This document shows positions 42,837-54,029 of a stretch of 64,000 bases of DNA, piece by piece. A program made the translations under genes and the position numbers. The notes below the pieces were generated by a model. The model searched no databases, was not told the origin of the DNA, and saw only the letters and a program-made list of their open reading frames with translations. Source of the stretch: Neoarius graeffei (lineage: Eukaryota; Chordata; Actinopteri; Siluriformes; Ariidae); NCBI RefSeq assembly GCF_027579695.1, contig NC_083577.1, forward strand, positions 41,111,198 through 41,175,197, given 5' to 3'. The number at the start of each line of letters is the position of its first letter. Position 1 is the first letter of the stretch.

Positions 42837-43525
42837 ATACTGTGTGCATAAGTAATACAGAATTAGTGCATGACTTCAGTGTGTAGACTAACAAAAATAG
42901 TGGGAATATTTGAGGCATTTGGTTGATGTACAAAAACATGAAGCGCTCAATCAAATCTGCCTCCTCCTTCCTGATGTCACTTCCTCTTGAACTTCTAGTT
43001 GCTCTTCTGTCCCATGTGAATTTGTAACATGTTGAAGGACAACTGGGAACCCAGAGAGAGGTTACGAACACTTCACCTGAGCTCTATTCCTTGATGCACA
43101 AACACACCTTGTCATTGAAAATCACTCAGAACAAGTCCCACAGTTCAAAAGTCTGTCACTTCCTCATATCACACAAAAATCACCCATCATAACATCGTAT
43201 GTTAATATTCAACAAGTCAACAGCATCTTGAGGCCAGAAAGGGACATTCATCTGCCAGGTATGAGCAAAAAACTGATCTCTTTTTATTCAGATCAATTAG
43301 AGAAAAAATATCCCACACTACCTGTAGTATTCTACTACACAATAATGCGTTCAGTAGCATCTGGGTTCAGCAGCACCCCAGCTGACCTTTACTAATTTAA
43401 AAGCCAGGAAGTGCTAATATATAGATTTAGGCACTGCCTAAAAGCAGAGCTCCCATCTGTTTCTGGGTTGTAGAATTTTCTTATATCATAGCCAGTCTCT
43501 TTCGTTTTATTTCTTTACTGGCGAG
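42837..43525. other. No gene seen
   Basis: Unique-looking sequence between the SINE and the minisatellite. Confidence 0.5.
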
Positions 43526-46128
43526 CACTGGCCACTAGGTGGTGCGTATGACTGGTAATTACTAACACTGGCCACTAGGTGCTGTGTATGACTGGTAATT
43601 ACTAACACTGGCCACGAGGCGGTGTGTATGAGTGTTAATTACTCACACTGGCCACTAGGCGGTGTGTATGACTGGCAATTACTCACACTGGCCACTAGGC
43701 GGCGTGTATGACTGGTAATTACTAACACTGGCCACGAGGCGGCGTGTATGACTGGTAATTACTAACACTGGCCACTAGGCAGTGTGTATGACTGGTAATT
43801 ACTCACACTGGCCACTAGGCAGTGTGTATGACTGGTAATTACTCACACTGGCCACGAGGCGGCGTGTATGACTGGTAATTACTAACACTGGCCACTAGGT
43901 GCTGTGTATGACTGGTAATTACTAACACTGGCCACTAGGTGCTGTGTATGACTGGTAATTACTAACACTGGCCACGAGGCGGTGTGTATGAGTGTTAATT
44001 ACTCACACTGGCCACTAGGCGGTGTGTATGACTGGCAATTACTCACACTGGCCACTAGGCGGCGTGTATGACTGGTAATTACTAACACTGGCCACGAGGC
44101 GGCGTGTATGACTGGTAATTACTAACACTGGCCACTAGGCAGTGTGTATGACTGGTAATTACTCACACTGGCCACTAGGCAGTGTGTATGACTGGTAATT
44201 ACTCACACTGGCCACGAGGCGGCGTGTATGACTGGTAATTACTAACACTGGCCACTAGGCGGCGTGTATGAGTGGTAATTACTCACACTGGCCACTAGGC
44301 GGTGTGTATGACTGGCAATTACTCACACTGGCCACTAGGCGGCGTGTATGACTGGTAATTACTAACACTGGCCACGAGGCGGCGTGTATGACTGGTAATT
44401 ACTAACACTGGCCACTAGGCAGTGTGTATGACTGGTAATTACTCACACTGGCCACTAGGCAGTGTGTATGACTGGTAATTACTCACACTGGCCACGAGGC
44501 GGCGTGTATGACTGGTAATTACTAACACTGGCCACTAGGCGGCGTGTATGAGTGGTAATTACTCACACTGGCCACTAGGCGGTGTGTATGACTGGTAATT
44601 ACTCACACCGGCCACTAGGCGGTGTGTATGACTGGTAATTACTAACACTGGCCACTAGGCGGCGTATATGAGTGATAACACTGGTCACTAGGCGGTGTGT
44701 ATAAGTGGTAATTACTCACACTGGCCACTAGGCGGTGTGTATGACTGGTAATTACTCACACTGGCCACTAGGCGGCGTGTATGACTGGTAATTACTAGCA
44801 CTGGCCACTAGGCGGCGTATATGAGTGGTAATTACTCACACTGGCCACTAGGCGGTGTGTATGACTGGTAATTACTCACACTGGCCACTAGGCGGTGTGT
44901 ATGACTGGTAATTACTCACACCGGCCACTAGGCGGTGTGTATGACTGGTAATTACTAACACTGGCCACTAGGGGGCGTATATGAGTGGTAACACTGGCCA
45001 CTAGGCGGCGTGTATGACTGATAAATACTAACACTGGCCACTAGGCGGTGTGTATGACTGGTAATTACTAACACTGGCTACTAGGCGGTGTGTATGACTG
45101 GTAATTACTAACACTGGCCACTAGGCGGTGTGTATGACTGGTAATTACTCACACCGGCCACTAGGCGGTGTGTATGACTGGTAATTACTAACACTGGCCA
45201 CTAGGCGGCGTATATGAGTGATAACACTGGTCACTAGGCGGTGTGTATAAGTGGTAATTACTCACACTGGCCACTAGGCGGTGTGTATGACTGGTAATTA
45301 CTCACACTGGCCACTAGGCGGCGTGTATGACTGGTAATTACTAGCACTGGCCACTAGGCGGCGTGTATGAGTGGTAATTACTCACACTGGCCACTAGGCG
45401 GTGTGTATGACTGGTAATTACTCACACTGGCCACTAGGCGGTGTGTATGACTGGTAATTACTCACACCGGCCACTAGGCGGTGTGTATGACTGGTAATTA
45501 CTAACACTGGCCACTAGGGGGCGTATATGAGTGGTAACACTGGCCACTAGGCGGCGTGTATGACTGATAAATACTAACACTGGCCACTAGGCGGTGTGTA
45601 TGACTGGTAATTACTAACACTGGCTACTAGGCGGTGTGTATGACTGGTAATTACTAACACTGGCCACTAGGCGGTGTGTATGACTGGTAATTACTAACAC
45701 TGGCTACTAGGCGGTGTGTATGACTGGTAATTACTAACACTGGCCACTAGGCGGTGTGTATGACTGGTAATTACTAACACTGGCCACTAGGCGGTGTGCA
45801 TGACTGGTAATTACTAACACTGGCCACTAGGCGGTGTGTATGACTGGTAATTACTAACACTGGCCACTAGGCGGTGTGTATGACTGGTAATTACTAACAC
45901 TGGCCACTAGGCGGTGTGTATGACTGGTAATTACTAACACTGGCCACTAGGCGGTGTGTATGACTGGTAATTACTAACACTGGCCACTAGGCGGTGTGTA
46001 TGACTGGTAATTACTAACACTGGCCACTAGGCGGTGTGTATGACTGGTAATTACTAACACTGGCCACTAGGCGGTGTGTATGACTGCTAATTACTAACAC
46101 TGGCCACTAGGCGGTGTGTATGACTGGT
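43526..46128 (+). repeat. 40-bp minisatellite with CTCF-like core, about 65 units
   Basis: Each unit reads CACTGGCCACTAGGCGGTGT then GTATGACTGGTAATTACTAA, all in the same orientation. Variants include CCACGAGG, GGCGTG and ACTCAC versions, and at least four 30-bp units that lack one TAATTACT block. Two units (44965-44977 and 45511-45523) carry CCACTAGGGGGCG. The array contains higher-order duplications of 360 and 546 bp, and its right end (about 45673-46128) is almost homogeneous. Confidence 0.97.
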
Positions 46129-46433
46129 GGTACAAAAGAAAAATCTTCACATAATAGCTTTTGATTTTGGACCCGGAAGTCAATTTTCTTACAAGTGACG
46201 TCACACTTAACAGCTCTCATCGAATCAACTACCAGGTAGTTGTCAAAATAATTTTCTCACTTTGTGATTGGTCGATAGTCTTTCTTTTTCACTTTCCCGT
46301 CTTCTAAGCTTTTCTTCTTCTGTTAAAATTCGTTTTCTTTTTCCTTTGTTCTCCTCTGCCATCATTTCCAGATGTATAATTCCAAATACTTTTAAACTGG
46401 AAGTTGTCATTATTTATTTCGGCCCGTGCGAGC
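46129..46433. other. No gene seen
   Basis: Flank to the right of the minisatellite. It includes GTGACGTCAC at 46196-46205, a perfect palindromic CRE-like motif. Confidence 0.5.
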
Positions 46434-46733
46434 GGAGCACCATACCTAATAAACAATGGTAAACCCATCGAGTCAACTAACCGGCCACTTGCTCCCGGCC
46501 GTTCGAAATTTACAAACGCTGACAAATTTGGTTGTTTTTTGCAGACACTTTGTAATGATTTGCTAGCTTTGAATTCCCTGGTCTTAACTTGGACCAACAC
46601 AGAAGGACTATTCTCAATCCTTTTCGTCTGCAAACTTTTCGAAAGCAAAACTGGGCTACCTGTGGTGGTACACGGACAAACCACAAAAAATCGACTCGAT
46701 GGGTTTACCATTTTTTCTTAGGTATGGTGCTCC
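46434..46733. mobile_element. 300-bp MITE with 40-bp inverted ends
   Basis: The left end GGAGCACCATACCTAATAAA and the right end, read inward as GGAGCACCATACCTAAGAAA, continue as matching arms for about 40 bp (46434-46474 and 46692-46732). Non-coding; class unknown. Confidence 0.8.
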
Positions 46734-46817
46734 ATTAAAAACACTGAAAGTAGCCATCGACTTGAAGCAATAAAAAATACATTACTTCAGCATTACCGTC
46801 AAGATTAAAAGATTTCA

Positions 46818-47252
46818 TTAATACAGTGTTATACTAACATCACCTTCTAACTGGGACTCTCCTCCTTCCAAGTCAGAATACATATCAGAGTCACTGGTTC
46901 CCAAATCTCCAGAAAGTTCATCCCTCAGTACCCTGCCTGCCTCCAATATGGACAAAACAGACATTTGTCCAGTCACAGTCTTTGTTATAGTTTTTGTCAC
47001 TAGAGACTTAAATGCAGGCATTGTACAGCACACTACTAAACCCAGTACAATTAAAGTGGTCAGAACTACTCTCCCTGTTTTGGCTAATGCAGATCTCAAT
47101 TTCCCAAAAGTCACGTCGAACCAGTCCCGGACATGTCCTGCATTCTCTGTCACCACTGTCCTGAAATTATACAACTTAATCATGGCTTCTATGAACGAGC
47201 CTCCCGGAGCTGTATTATTAGGTGTAAATGTGCAACATTGATCTCCAAACAT
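46818..47252 (-). pseudogene. Retroviral env transmembrane-subunit remnant
   Basis: A 144-codon - strand frame with the features of the C-terminal part of a retroviral envelope TM subunit. It has a Cys-Cys pair at residues 6-7 followed by an Asn-Asn-Thr segment, a helical stretch, a hydrophobic membrane span at about residues 62-80 ending in a second Cys-Cys, and a short acidic cytoplasmic tail. The upstream part of env is not open: the region 47280-47560 holds stops in all frames. This is an old endogenous copy with no complete env, and no gag or pol was recognised nearby. Confidence 0.65.
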
Positions 47253-48090
47253 GACAGAAACTCCTCCTTTTTCAGCTAACGACCAACCTACTGTAAAGCT
47301 TGTCTATTTTTCCATGTCATCCTGCTAAGTCGCACCTAATTGCTCTCCCAGTGCACTAAGAGCAGAGTCTGTGCAAATAATGAATCTCTGATGGTTATAG
47401 TAAATGTAATTAATCACCTCTATATTCTTATTAATGGTAGGCTATCCAAAGATCAAGTCCTGCTCAAGTCTCACTTCTAGCCTTGAATTCCTCTGGAATA
47501 CCCCTTGGTTGGCCTGTTGTATCCAAATAAACTTTAGGATCACACTGAAGTAAACACAACTAAGATCAATTACAGTAAATATTTAACATCAGGTAACACA
47601 GCTGTGAGAGGTATGCACGAGGACTCGTAATGCACCAAATCTGGATAAACTTACTGTTTACCTGCAAAAATATTCCTCTAAACCAATCAACAAATCAATT
47701 TATTTATACAACACTTAGACATTTGTTGCAAGTCAGCTCTACAACATAGACATTAGTTAATAATTCCATCCCCAATTAATTTACTTATCCTTGATAAGCA
47801 AGCTTAACATTTGGCCATGTTTTTTCTAATTTAGGATCTTGAATTTCATCAAACCTTACTACTGTAATAAGTTAATTTGAGCCATTTTAATCCCTGAATT
47901 AATTTTTCCAATATATTAATTATTTTTCTGCACTAAATCTTATCTCCCTAGAAAATAAAGTTATGAGTTACCTATTAATACATTCTCTTCTGTATTTTCC
48001 CTACTTACTTTAATCTTTTCCTGCACTTGGATATTTCTTTCTTATCTTTCATTTGGTTCACTTCTGCCTCAAATAATTCCAATACCTGGC
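47253..48090. other. No intact gene; probable decayed retroviral flank
   Basis: Adjacent to the env remnant on its upstream side. Stops interrupt every frame. No LTR boundary could be fixed. Confidence 0.35.
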
Positions 48091-48091
48091 T

Positions 48092-48390
48092 CCATCCATC
48101 CATTATCCGTAACCACTTATCCTGTGCAGGGTCGCAGGCAAGCTGGAGCCTATCCCAGCTGACGATGGGCGAGAGGCAGGGTACACCCTGGACAAGTCAC
48201 CAGATCATTGCAGGGCTGACACATAGAGGCAAACGACCATTCACACTCACATTCACAGTCAATTTAGAGCCACCAATTAGCCTAACCTGCATGTCTTTGG
48301 ACTGTGGGGGAAACCCGCACAGACACAGGGAGGCCCCTGTCAGCCGCTGGGTTCGAATCCAGAACCTTCTTGCTGTGAGGCGACTTTCTT
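48092..48390 (-). mobile_element. tRNA-headed SINE (type A), internally shortened
   Basis: Tail CCATCCATTATCCGTAACCA to head, with the segment around GGAGCACCCGGAGGAAACCC missing. The head ends early, at TTCTTGCTGTGAGGCGAC. Confidence 0.85.
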
Positions 48391-48537
48391 TTTCATCCTG
48401 TCTCTCTTCCAACTCTTTCTTTCTGATTTAAACTTACTTTATCAAAAATGTTCATCCTCTTACACAAACTGTAAAACTGTGCCCTCTGATGGTCACTGTA
48501 TTAACATGCTGTACTACACATCATCTCCACTAGAGGA

Positions 48538-48654
48538 AGGTACCTGAGCAAGGTACCTGACCCCTGACTGATCCCCGGGTGCTCTGGTGTGGCTGCCCAC
48601 TGCTCTGAGTGTGTGCGTGTGTTCACTGCTTCAGATGGGTTAAATGCAGAGGGC
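48538..48654 (+). mobile_element. SINE type B tail fragment
   Basis: Contains GAGCAAGGTACCTGACCCCT and TTCACTGCTTCAGATGGG in + orientation, then passes directly into a - strand type A SINE at GAGGGCGAAAGGCGGGG. Confidence 0.75.
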
Positions 48655-48945
48655 GAAAGGCGGGGTACACCCTGGACAAGTCACCAGGTCATCACAGGGC
48701 TGACACATAGACACAGACAACCATTCACACTCACATTCACACCTACGGTCAATTTAGAGTCACCAGTTAACCTAACCTGCATGTCTTTGGACTGTGGGGG
48801 AAACCGGAGCACCCGGAGGAAACCCACGTGGACACGGGGAGAACATGCAAACTCCGCACAGAAGGGCCCTCGCCGGCCACGGGGCTCGAACCCGGACCTT
48901 CTTGCTGTGAGGCGACAGCGCTAACCACTACACCACCGTGCCGCC
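48655..48945 (-). mobile_element. tRNA-headed SINE (type A), tail-truncated
   Basis: Begins inside the tail region (AAAGGCGGGGTACACCCTGG) and runs to an intact head, TACACCACCGTGCCGCCCC. The outer tail is missing at the junction with the type B fragment. Confidence 0.85.
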
Positions 48946-49540
48946 CCACACACTTACTTTAAAAACCAAAATAAGTCTCTAACTTAAACAACTTAAAATC
49001 AGTTTCTGTTTTTTTTTTTCTTTTCCCAGTGACACATGTAACACCAATGGAATATTCAGACTTTTACATATACTTAAAGACAACTGATTCGCCTACAACA
49101 TTTTAGTTGAACTTCCAAGGCGCCTCTCAGTCACTCAACACACACACACACACACAGCTCCTTCTCTCACACACAGACACTTTTTCACACTTACACACAT
49201 ACGCACAATTCCTTCTCACATACAAACTTCCAAGCACTGTCCTTCTATCCCACAATGCTAATGTGAAATTAATAGTCCCAAATATCACACAATGAAGGAT
49301 TTACATAATTAAAACATTGGTGCACTTTCACACCACTGCAATCTTGCACTTGAATGCCTCACTAATCGTCACACTCACATTAAAGAGAGTACTAGCAACA
49401 GCTAAGCAAATTTTCTCTACCTTTTGGATGAAAGGACCAAGTTAAATTCACATTCTTTAAAACCCTTGACTTTTATACTGGAAAATATTAGTGCTTTGCT
49501 TTTCAACAGAAGCTTTCACCACCATAACCAGTTCTAGTTA
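48946..49540. other. No gene seen
   Basis: Contains a short CA-rich stretch at about 49137-49157 and A/T-rich sequence. Confidence 0.5.
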
Positions 49541-49541
49541 C

Positions 49542-50820
49542 TCTTAAAGGAGATACGCAGAACCTTTATTTTTAAATACATTTCTGAGTGGATAGTATCT
49601 CCATCCTTGACTCTTGTATGCTGCATAAATGGGAATAAAAAAAATATATTTTTGAGAGTTAAAATCGACCGCAAAGTTGGCATTGGAGCTGCTCCGCTGA
49701 GCCAGCCAGCCCTGAGTGCGTGACGTCACAGCGGTAACCGGTTTTAAGGCCGAGGCCTTTGACAGCTATAGACCAAAGTCATATAAATAAACATTTATGG
49801 TGAAAATAAGAAATACCGTTATCGACTTGCTCAACTAAGACTGATTTCACTTCACTGATTGTGGGTTGAGTCTCATTAAAACAGGATAGGTGTTATAACT
49901 TATGCAACATACATGTACATGCATGCATTTTCACTGATAAAACATAAAAGGTTAATTAAATAATCAGATGAACTGAGACAATCACATTCTGAAGCAAATT
50001 AAATGCAGGTAAACAACGAGTGTTGTTGTTTTTGTTGTTTTGTATCCAAATGAGAGTTGCATCTTACCCGTCTGTGTTCTCACTTCTTGAAGGCCGACCT
50101 TGAGGCCAATTGTTTTGAAACAATCTGACTTTCAGTTGTTCGTTCAGTTCTCCGTTCATTCTCTTCTTCCACGTAAGGGCGAGATATTGCTGCTGAGGCA
50201 AGCATATCCAGCGGAGAAATCAGACGGCTGGGCCACTCATTCTCCATTTTCTCCATACTGAGTACTCCGTCATTACTGCTCGGCTCAGGCAATTACTAAA
50301 ACCCGGGACGGGATGTCACTGGTTTTAGCAACAACCCTCGGCTCACACTCTGGGAGAACTGGTGCAACTGAACTTACTTTCCTTTTAAATAAATAAATAC
50401 TTTTCTTGTAGTTTTCTTTTCCTTTAATTGTTGATACTGCAGCCTCTTTCAGTACTGGCTTATAGCCAACGCTCCTCAACAGATCAGAGGTTTTGTATGA
50501 GTCTTCAGTAAAATGTGCAGAGCAGAGGAGAGACCACTTCGTAGCCGCCCAATGTGCCCGTGAATTTCTTGCAAAACGCTTCCAAATCTTTGCAGTTTGA
50601 ACATTCTTGGGCCATGAATGCAACATGAATCCACTTTCTTTTGTGTTGCTGCACCCGCCAGCAACACATCTACGTGGCATGGTGATAAATTAGCTCAAAA
50701 TGGAAGCTCAGAGTTGCAGTCAGCTCTATGTTTTAGTATAGCGGAAATGGCGATGAGACCGATAGACTTCCTGCTTGATGTCACAGATGTCAAGGTCATT
50801 TACTCAGACCGCTACTTATA
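49542..50820 (-). mobile_element. THAP-bearing transposon remnant (Kolobok-like?)
   Basis: Begins TTAAAGGAGATACGCAGAAC, which would suit a TTAA-inserting Kolobok element. It contains a THAP-domain gene start on the - strand. The right end and a matching inverted end could not be found, so the boundary and superfamily are guesses. Confidence 0.4.
50285..50680 (-). pseudogene. THAP-domain protein fragment
   Basis: The - strand frame starts MPRRCVAGGCSNTKESGFML. It continues with W-x5-W-like spacing and LLCSAHFTEDSY, giving the complete C-x4-C...C-x2-H zinc ligands of a THAP domain (residues 5-10 and about 53-56). A basic linker follows (KGKENYKKSIYLFKRK). A second frame, 50292-50080, continues with an acidic and basic segment (EEENERRTERTTESQ). 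No catalytic domain follows. Confidence 0.7.
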
Positions 50821-51605
50821 TGAATCATTTTAATCATAAAAATTACTGTATTAGATTTATTGTTAATGCTTAAAACTATTCCTATGCCATTCTTGAGGTC
50901 TCAAGGCATTTATAAACAAAAAGTGAGGCCATGGCTCTGTGTATATGCTTTAACACCCAGGACTGAAGTCGCTCACACTTTGCTTCATCCAACAGACACA
51001 TGGAACACACACATAGCTGGTATGCAAGTTAGGTCTCCCACAGCACTTTAATGAATGGCCAGCTCTCTGTAGCCCATAGATTTATCACAACTCTCTACGG
51101 CCACCACTGTTTAATCCAGCTATATTTATTAGTTATAGGCCACTGATTTACCTTCCACAACAAGGTGACATCAATTAGTATTCCAAGTTACTCATAACAC
51201 ATACGACAACATAAAGTTTTTAAAACGCCATCCCTCTGTTAATGCAGCATTAACATAAAATAATAATAGTCCTGGCTAATTTTTCCCACACCAGGCCTAC
51301 CCAGTAAATCCTGACTAAGCAGACCAGTAATTTTATTGAGATATTTAAGGTTAAATTTCTCTAATTCTACACGACCTGTCTCACTACAGGCTTTTCAACT
51401 CTGCCCAGGACATAATCACAAAAACACCTTTTATAATTATTCCTAGCAGAGATTTGCATGCAAATTTTCAAATTGGGCAAGTATCCTCACAACCATACAG
51501 CTAATTTGAATTTACCAAACTCTGTAATGGCGTTAAGCATTTGTCAAACGTGATTCCTTTTAGTGCTACACAGACTAAACACTACCTTGCCACCCAACTA
51601 TCCAA
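50821..51605. other. No gene seen
   Basis: A/T-rich with no recognised features. Confidence 0.5.
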
Positions 51606-51991
51606 ATAAAATCTCATCTCATCTCATTATCTCTAGCCGCTTTATCCTGTTCTACAGGGTCGCAGGCAAGCTGGAGCCTATCCCAGCGGACTATGGGTGA
51701 AAGGCGGGGTACACCCTGGACAAGTCGCCAGGTCATCACAGGGCTGACACATAGACACAGACAACCATTCACACTCACATTCACACCTACAGTCAATTTA
51801 GAGTCACCAGTTAACCTAACCTGCATGTCTTTGGATTGTGGGGGAAACCGGAGCACCCGGAGGAAACCCACGCGGACACGGGGAGAACATGCAAACTCCA
51901 CACAGAAAGGCCCACGCCGGCCACGGGGCTCGAACCCGGACCCTCTTGCTGTGAGGCGACAGCGCTAACCACTACGCCACCGTGCCGCCCC
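51606..51991 (-). mobile_element. tRNA-headed SINE (type A), full length
   Basis: From an ATCTCATCTCATCTCATTAT tail to a CCACCGTGCCGCCCC head, with all body blocks in order. Confidence 0.92.
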
Positions 51992-52396
51992 GAATAAAAT
52001 CAGAAAATGTAATTCTACAAGCGGAAATTTACATCAAACTTAGCCCTGATAAATCAGACAAGCTGAAAAAGTAGTTGAATCAAAGGGAGTCAAAAACCAG
52101 CATGTACGAAGCTGGGCCCATGCACGCCAAACATGTGCATCAGAATGCAGACACGTGCTCAACTCCGCAGCTCAGATTCAAAAGCCAAAACAAAAATCCA
52201 GCTTGTTCACTGAATTTGGAGAAATTTAACTCTTTACAGTTGTACTTGCAAATGAAAACATTTACACAGAACATTTTACCTCTATATGGCCAGCCATGTT
52301 CTAGGCAAAGGCTCCAGAAATCAGAACAGCTATTAAAATATCTGACCAAATCATGTCAGGGTCACCAATTAATATGTCGTGGAAGTCTGTACTTCA
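51992..52396. other. No convincing gene; possible retroviral primer-binding region
   Basis: On the - strand at about 52353-52376 the sequence TTGGTGACCCTGACATG resembles a retroviral tRNA primer-binding site. If so, the env remnant at 46818-47252 belongs to the same - strand provirus. The 166-codon + frame here runs into the following SINE and is not a gene. Confidence 0.3.
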
Positions 52397-52771
52397 GGCG
52401 GCACGGTGGTGTAGTGGTTAGCGCTGTCACCTCACAGCAAGAAGGTTTGGGTTTGAGCCCCGTGGCCGGCGAGGGCCTTTCTGTACGGAGTTTGCATGCT
52501 CTCCCTGTGTCCGTGTGGGTTTCCTCCGGGTGCTCCGGTTTCCCCCACAGTCCAAAGACATGCAGGTTAGGTTAACTGGTGACTCTAAATTGACCGTAGG
52601 TGTGAATGTGAGTGTGAATGGTTGTCTGTGTCTATGTGTCAGCCCTGTGATGACCTGGCGACTTGTCCAGGGTGCACCCCGCCTTTCGCCTGTAGTCAGC
52701 TGGGATAGGCTCCAGCTTGCCTGCGACCCTGTAGAACAGGATAAAGTGGCTAGAGATAATGAGATGAGATG
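52397..52771 (+). mobile_element. tRNA-headed SINE (type A), full length
   Basis: Head AGGCGGCACGGTGGTGTAG; B box GGGTTTGAGCCCC; tail GATAATGAGATGAGATG. Confidence 0.92.
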
Positions 52772-52886
52772 TATAAACAATGTAACCTATCAAATTTTGT
52801 TGCTGCACAAAACCTGCTCCGTGTAGCCTGGTTATGTTGAATGTACAGCATAGTGTTTGTCTATTTGCTCCGAATAAGTTTATTTA

Positions 52887-53037
52887 ACAGGTCAACAACA
52901 ATTTGTGTTCATGTAGACACCAATAGTTGGCCTGACATAATTTAATCACGTTTTAATGCTACATGTAGTCTATGCAGAATCAGCCAGCCAACCATACCAT
53001 AGCCAGCCTTTGGCATATTAATCACATATAGGGATAA

Positions 53038-53040
<3 letters not shown>
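52887..53040 (+). repeat. 155-bp segment duplicated at 63509
   Basis: Nearly the same sequence as 63509-63664: TAACAGGTCAACAACAATTT, CATAGCCAGCCTTTGGCATA and TCACATATAGGGATAAA are shared, with about ten substitutions by eye. Both copies end at a repeat: a (TATC)n run here and a SINE there. Confidence 0.85.

Positions 53041-53131
<91 letters not shown>
53041..53131 (+). repeat. (TATC)n microsatellite
   Basis: About 22 uninterrupted tetranucleotide units. Confidence 0.95.
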
Positions 53132-53578
53132 GCCATGCAATATTAATGTCAACATAAGTTTGTGTTGTCCAGACACCACAAATCAGCTGCTGCAGTCAAC
53201 TGAGCCTGGATGCATTGGAGAAAATGGTATTTATGTGTGTGTGAGAGAGAGAAACTTGGAAGACATACAACCCCAGTTCCAAACAATTTGGGATGCTGTG
53301 TGAACTGTAAATAAAAACAGAATGTGACAATTTGTAAATAATGGAAACCCTATATTTCATTGAAAATCATACAAAGACAACATATCAAATGTTGAAACTG
53401 AGAAATTTTATTGTTCTGTGAAAAATATACTCTCATTTTGAATTTGATGTCAGCAACACGTTTCAAAAAAGTTGGGACAGGGGCATGTTGCAACACATTT
53501 ACTTTTAACAACACTCTATAAATGTTTGGGAACAGAGGAGACCAACTGCTGTAGTTTTGAAAGAGAAATGTTGTTCCA

Positions 53579-53955
53579 GGGTGGCACGGTGGTGTAGAAC
53601 AGTAGTTAGCACTGTTGCCTCACAGCAAGAAGGTCTTGGGTTCAAGCCCAATGGCCGGTGAGGGCTTTTCTGTGTGGAGTTTGCATGTTCTCCCCGTGTC
53701 TGTATGGGTTTTCTCCAGGTGCTCCGGTTTCCCCCACAGTCCAAAGGTATGCAGGTTAGGTAAATTGGTGGCTCTAAATTGACTGTAGGTGTGAATGTGA
53801 GTGTGAATGGTTGTTTGTCTCTGTGTCAGCCCTGTGATAACCTGGCGACTTGTCCAGGGTGTACCCCACCTCTCACCCATAGTCAGCTGGGATAGGATCC
53901 AGCTTGCCTGCGACCCTGTAAACCAGGATACGTGGCTACAGATAATGGATGGATG
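53579..53955 (+). mobile_element. tRNA-headed SINE (type A) nested in Tc1
   Basis: Flanked by TGTTGTTCCA and TGTTGCTCCA, a near-exact target duplication. The head contains a 7-bp insertion in the A box (GTGTAGAACAGTAGTTAGC). Confidence 0.9.
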
Positions 53956-54029
53956 TTGCTCCACTCTTGCCTGATATACAATTTCTGTTGCTCAACAGTT
54001 CTGGGTCTCCTTTGTTGTATTTTGTACAT

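Noticed and set aside
43526..46128. CRISPR-like array of regularly spaced repeats
   Set aside because: The whole 40-bp unit repeats with no unique spacers, and the genome is a vertebrate one. It is a minisatellite.
46304..46721. Overlapping frames of 135 and 105 codons on opposite strands
   Set aside because: They cover a MITE with inverted ends and show no family motifs.
48027..48431. 134-codon frame containing SINE translation
   Set aside because: The recurring QASWSLSQLT and CMSLDCGGN peptides are SINE sequence read in one frame, seen at many loci here.
52075..52575. 166-codon open frame on the + strand
   Set aside because: It begins in unique sequence and runs through a SINE head read in frame, with no family resemblance and no splice context.
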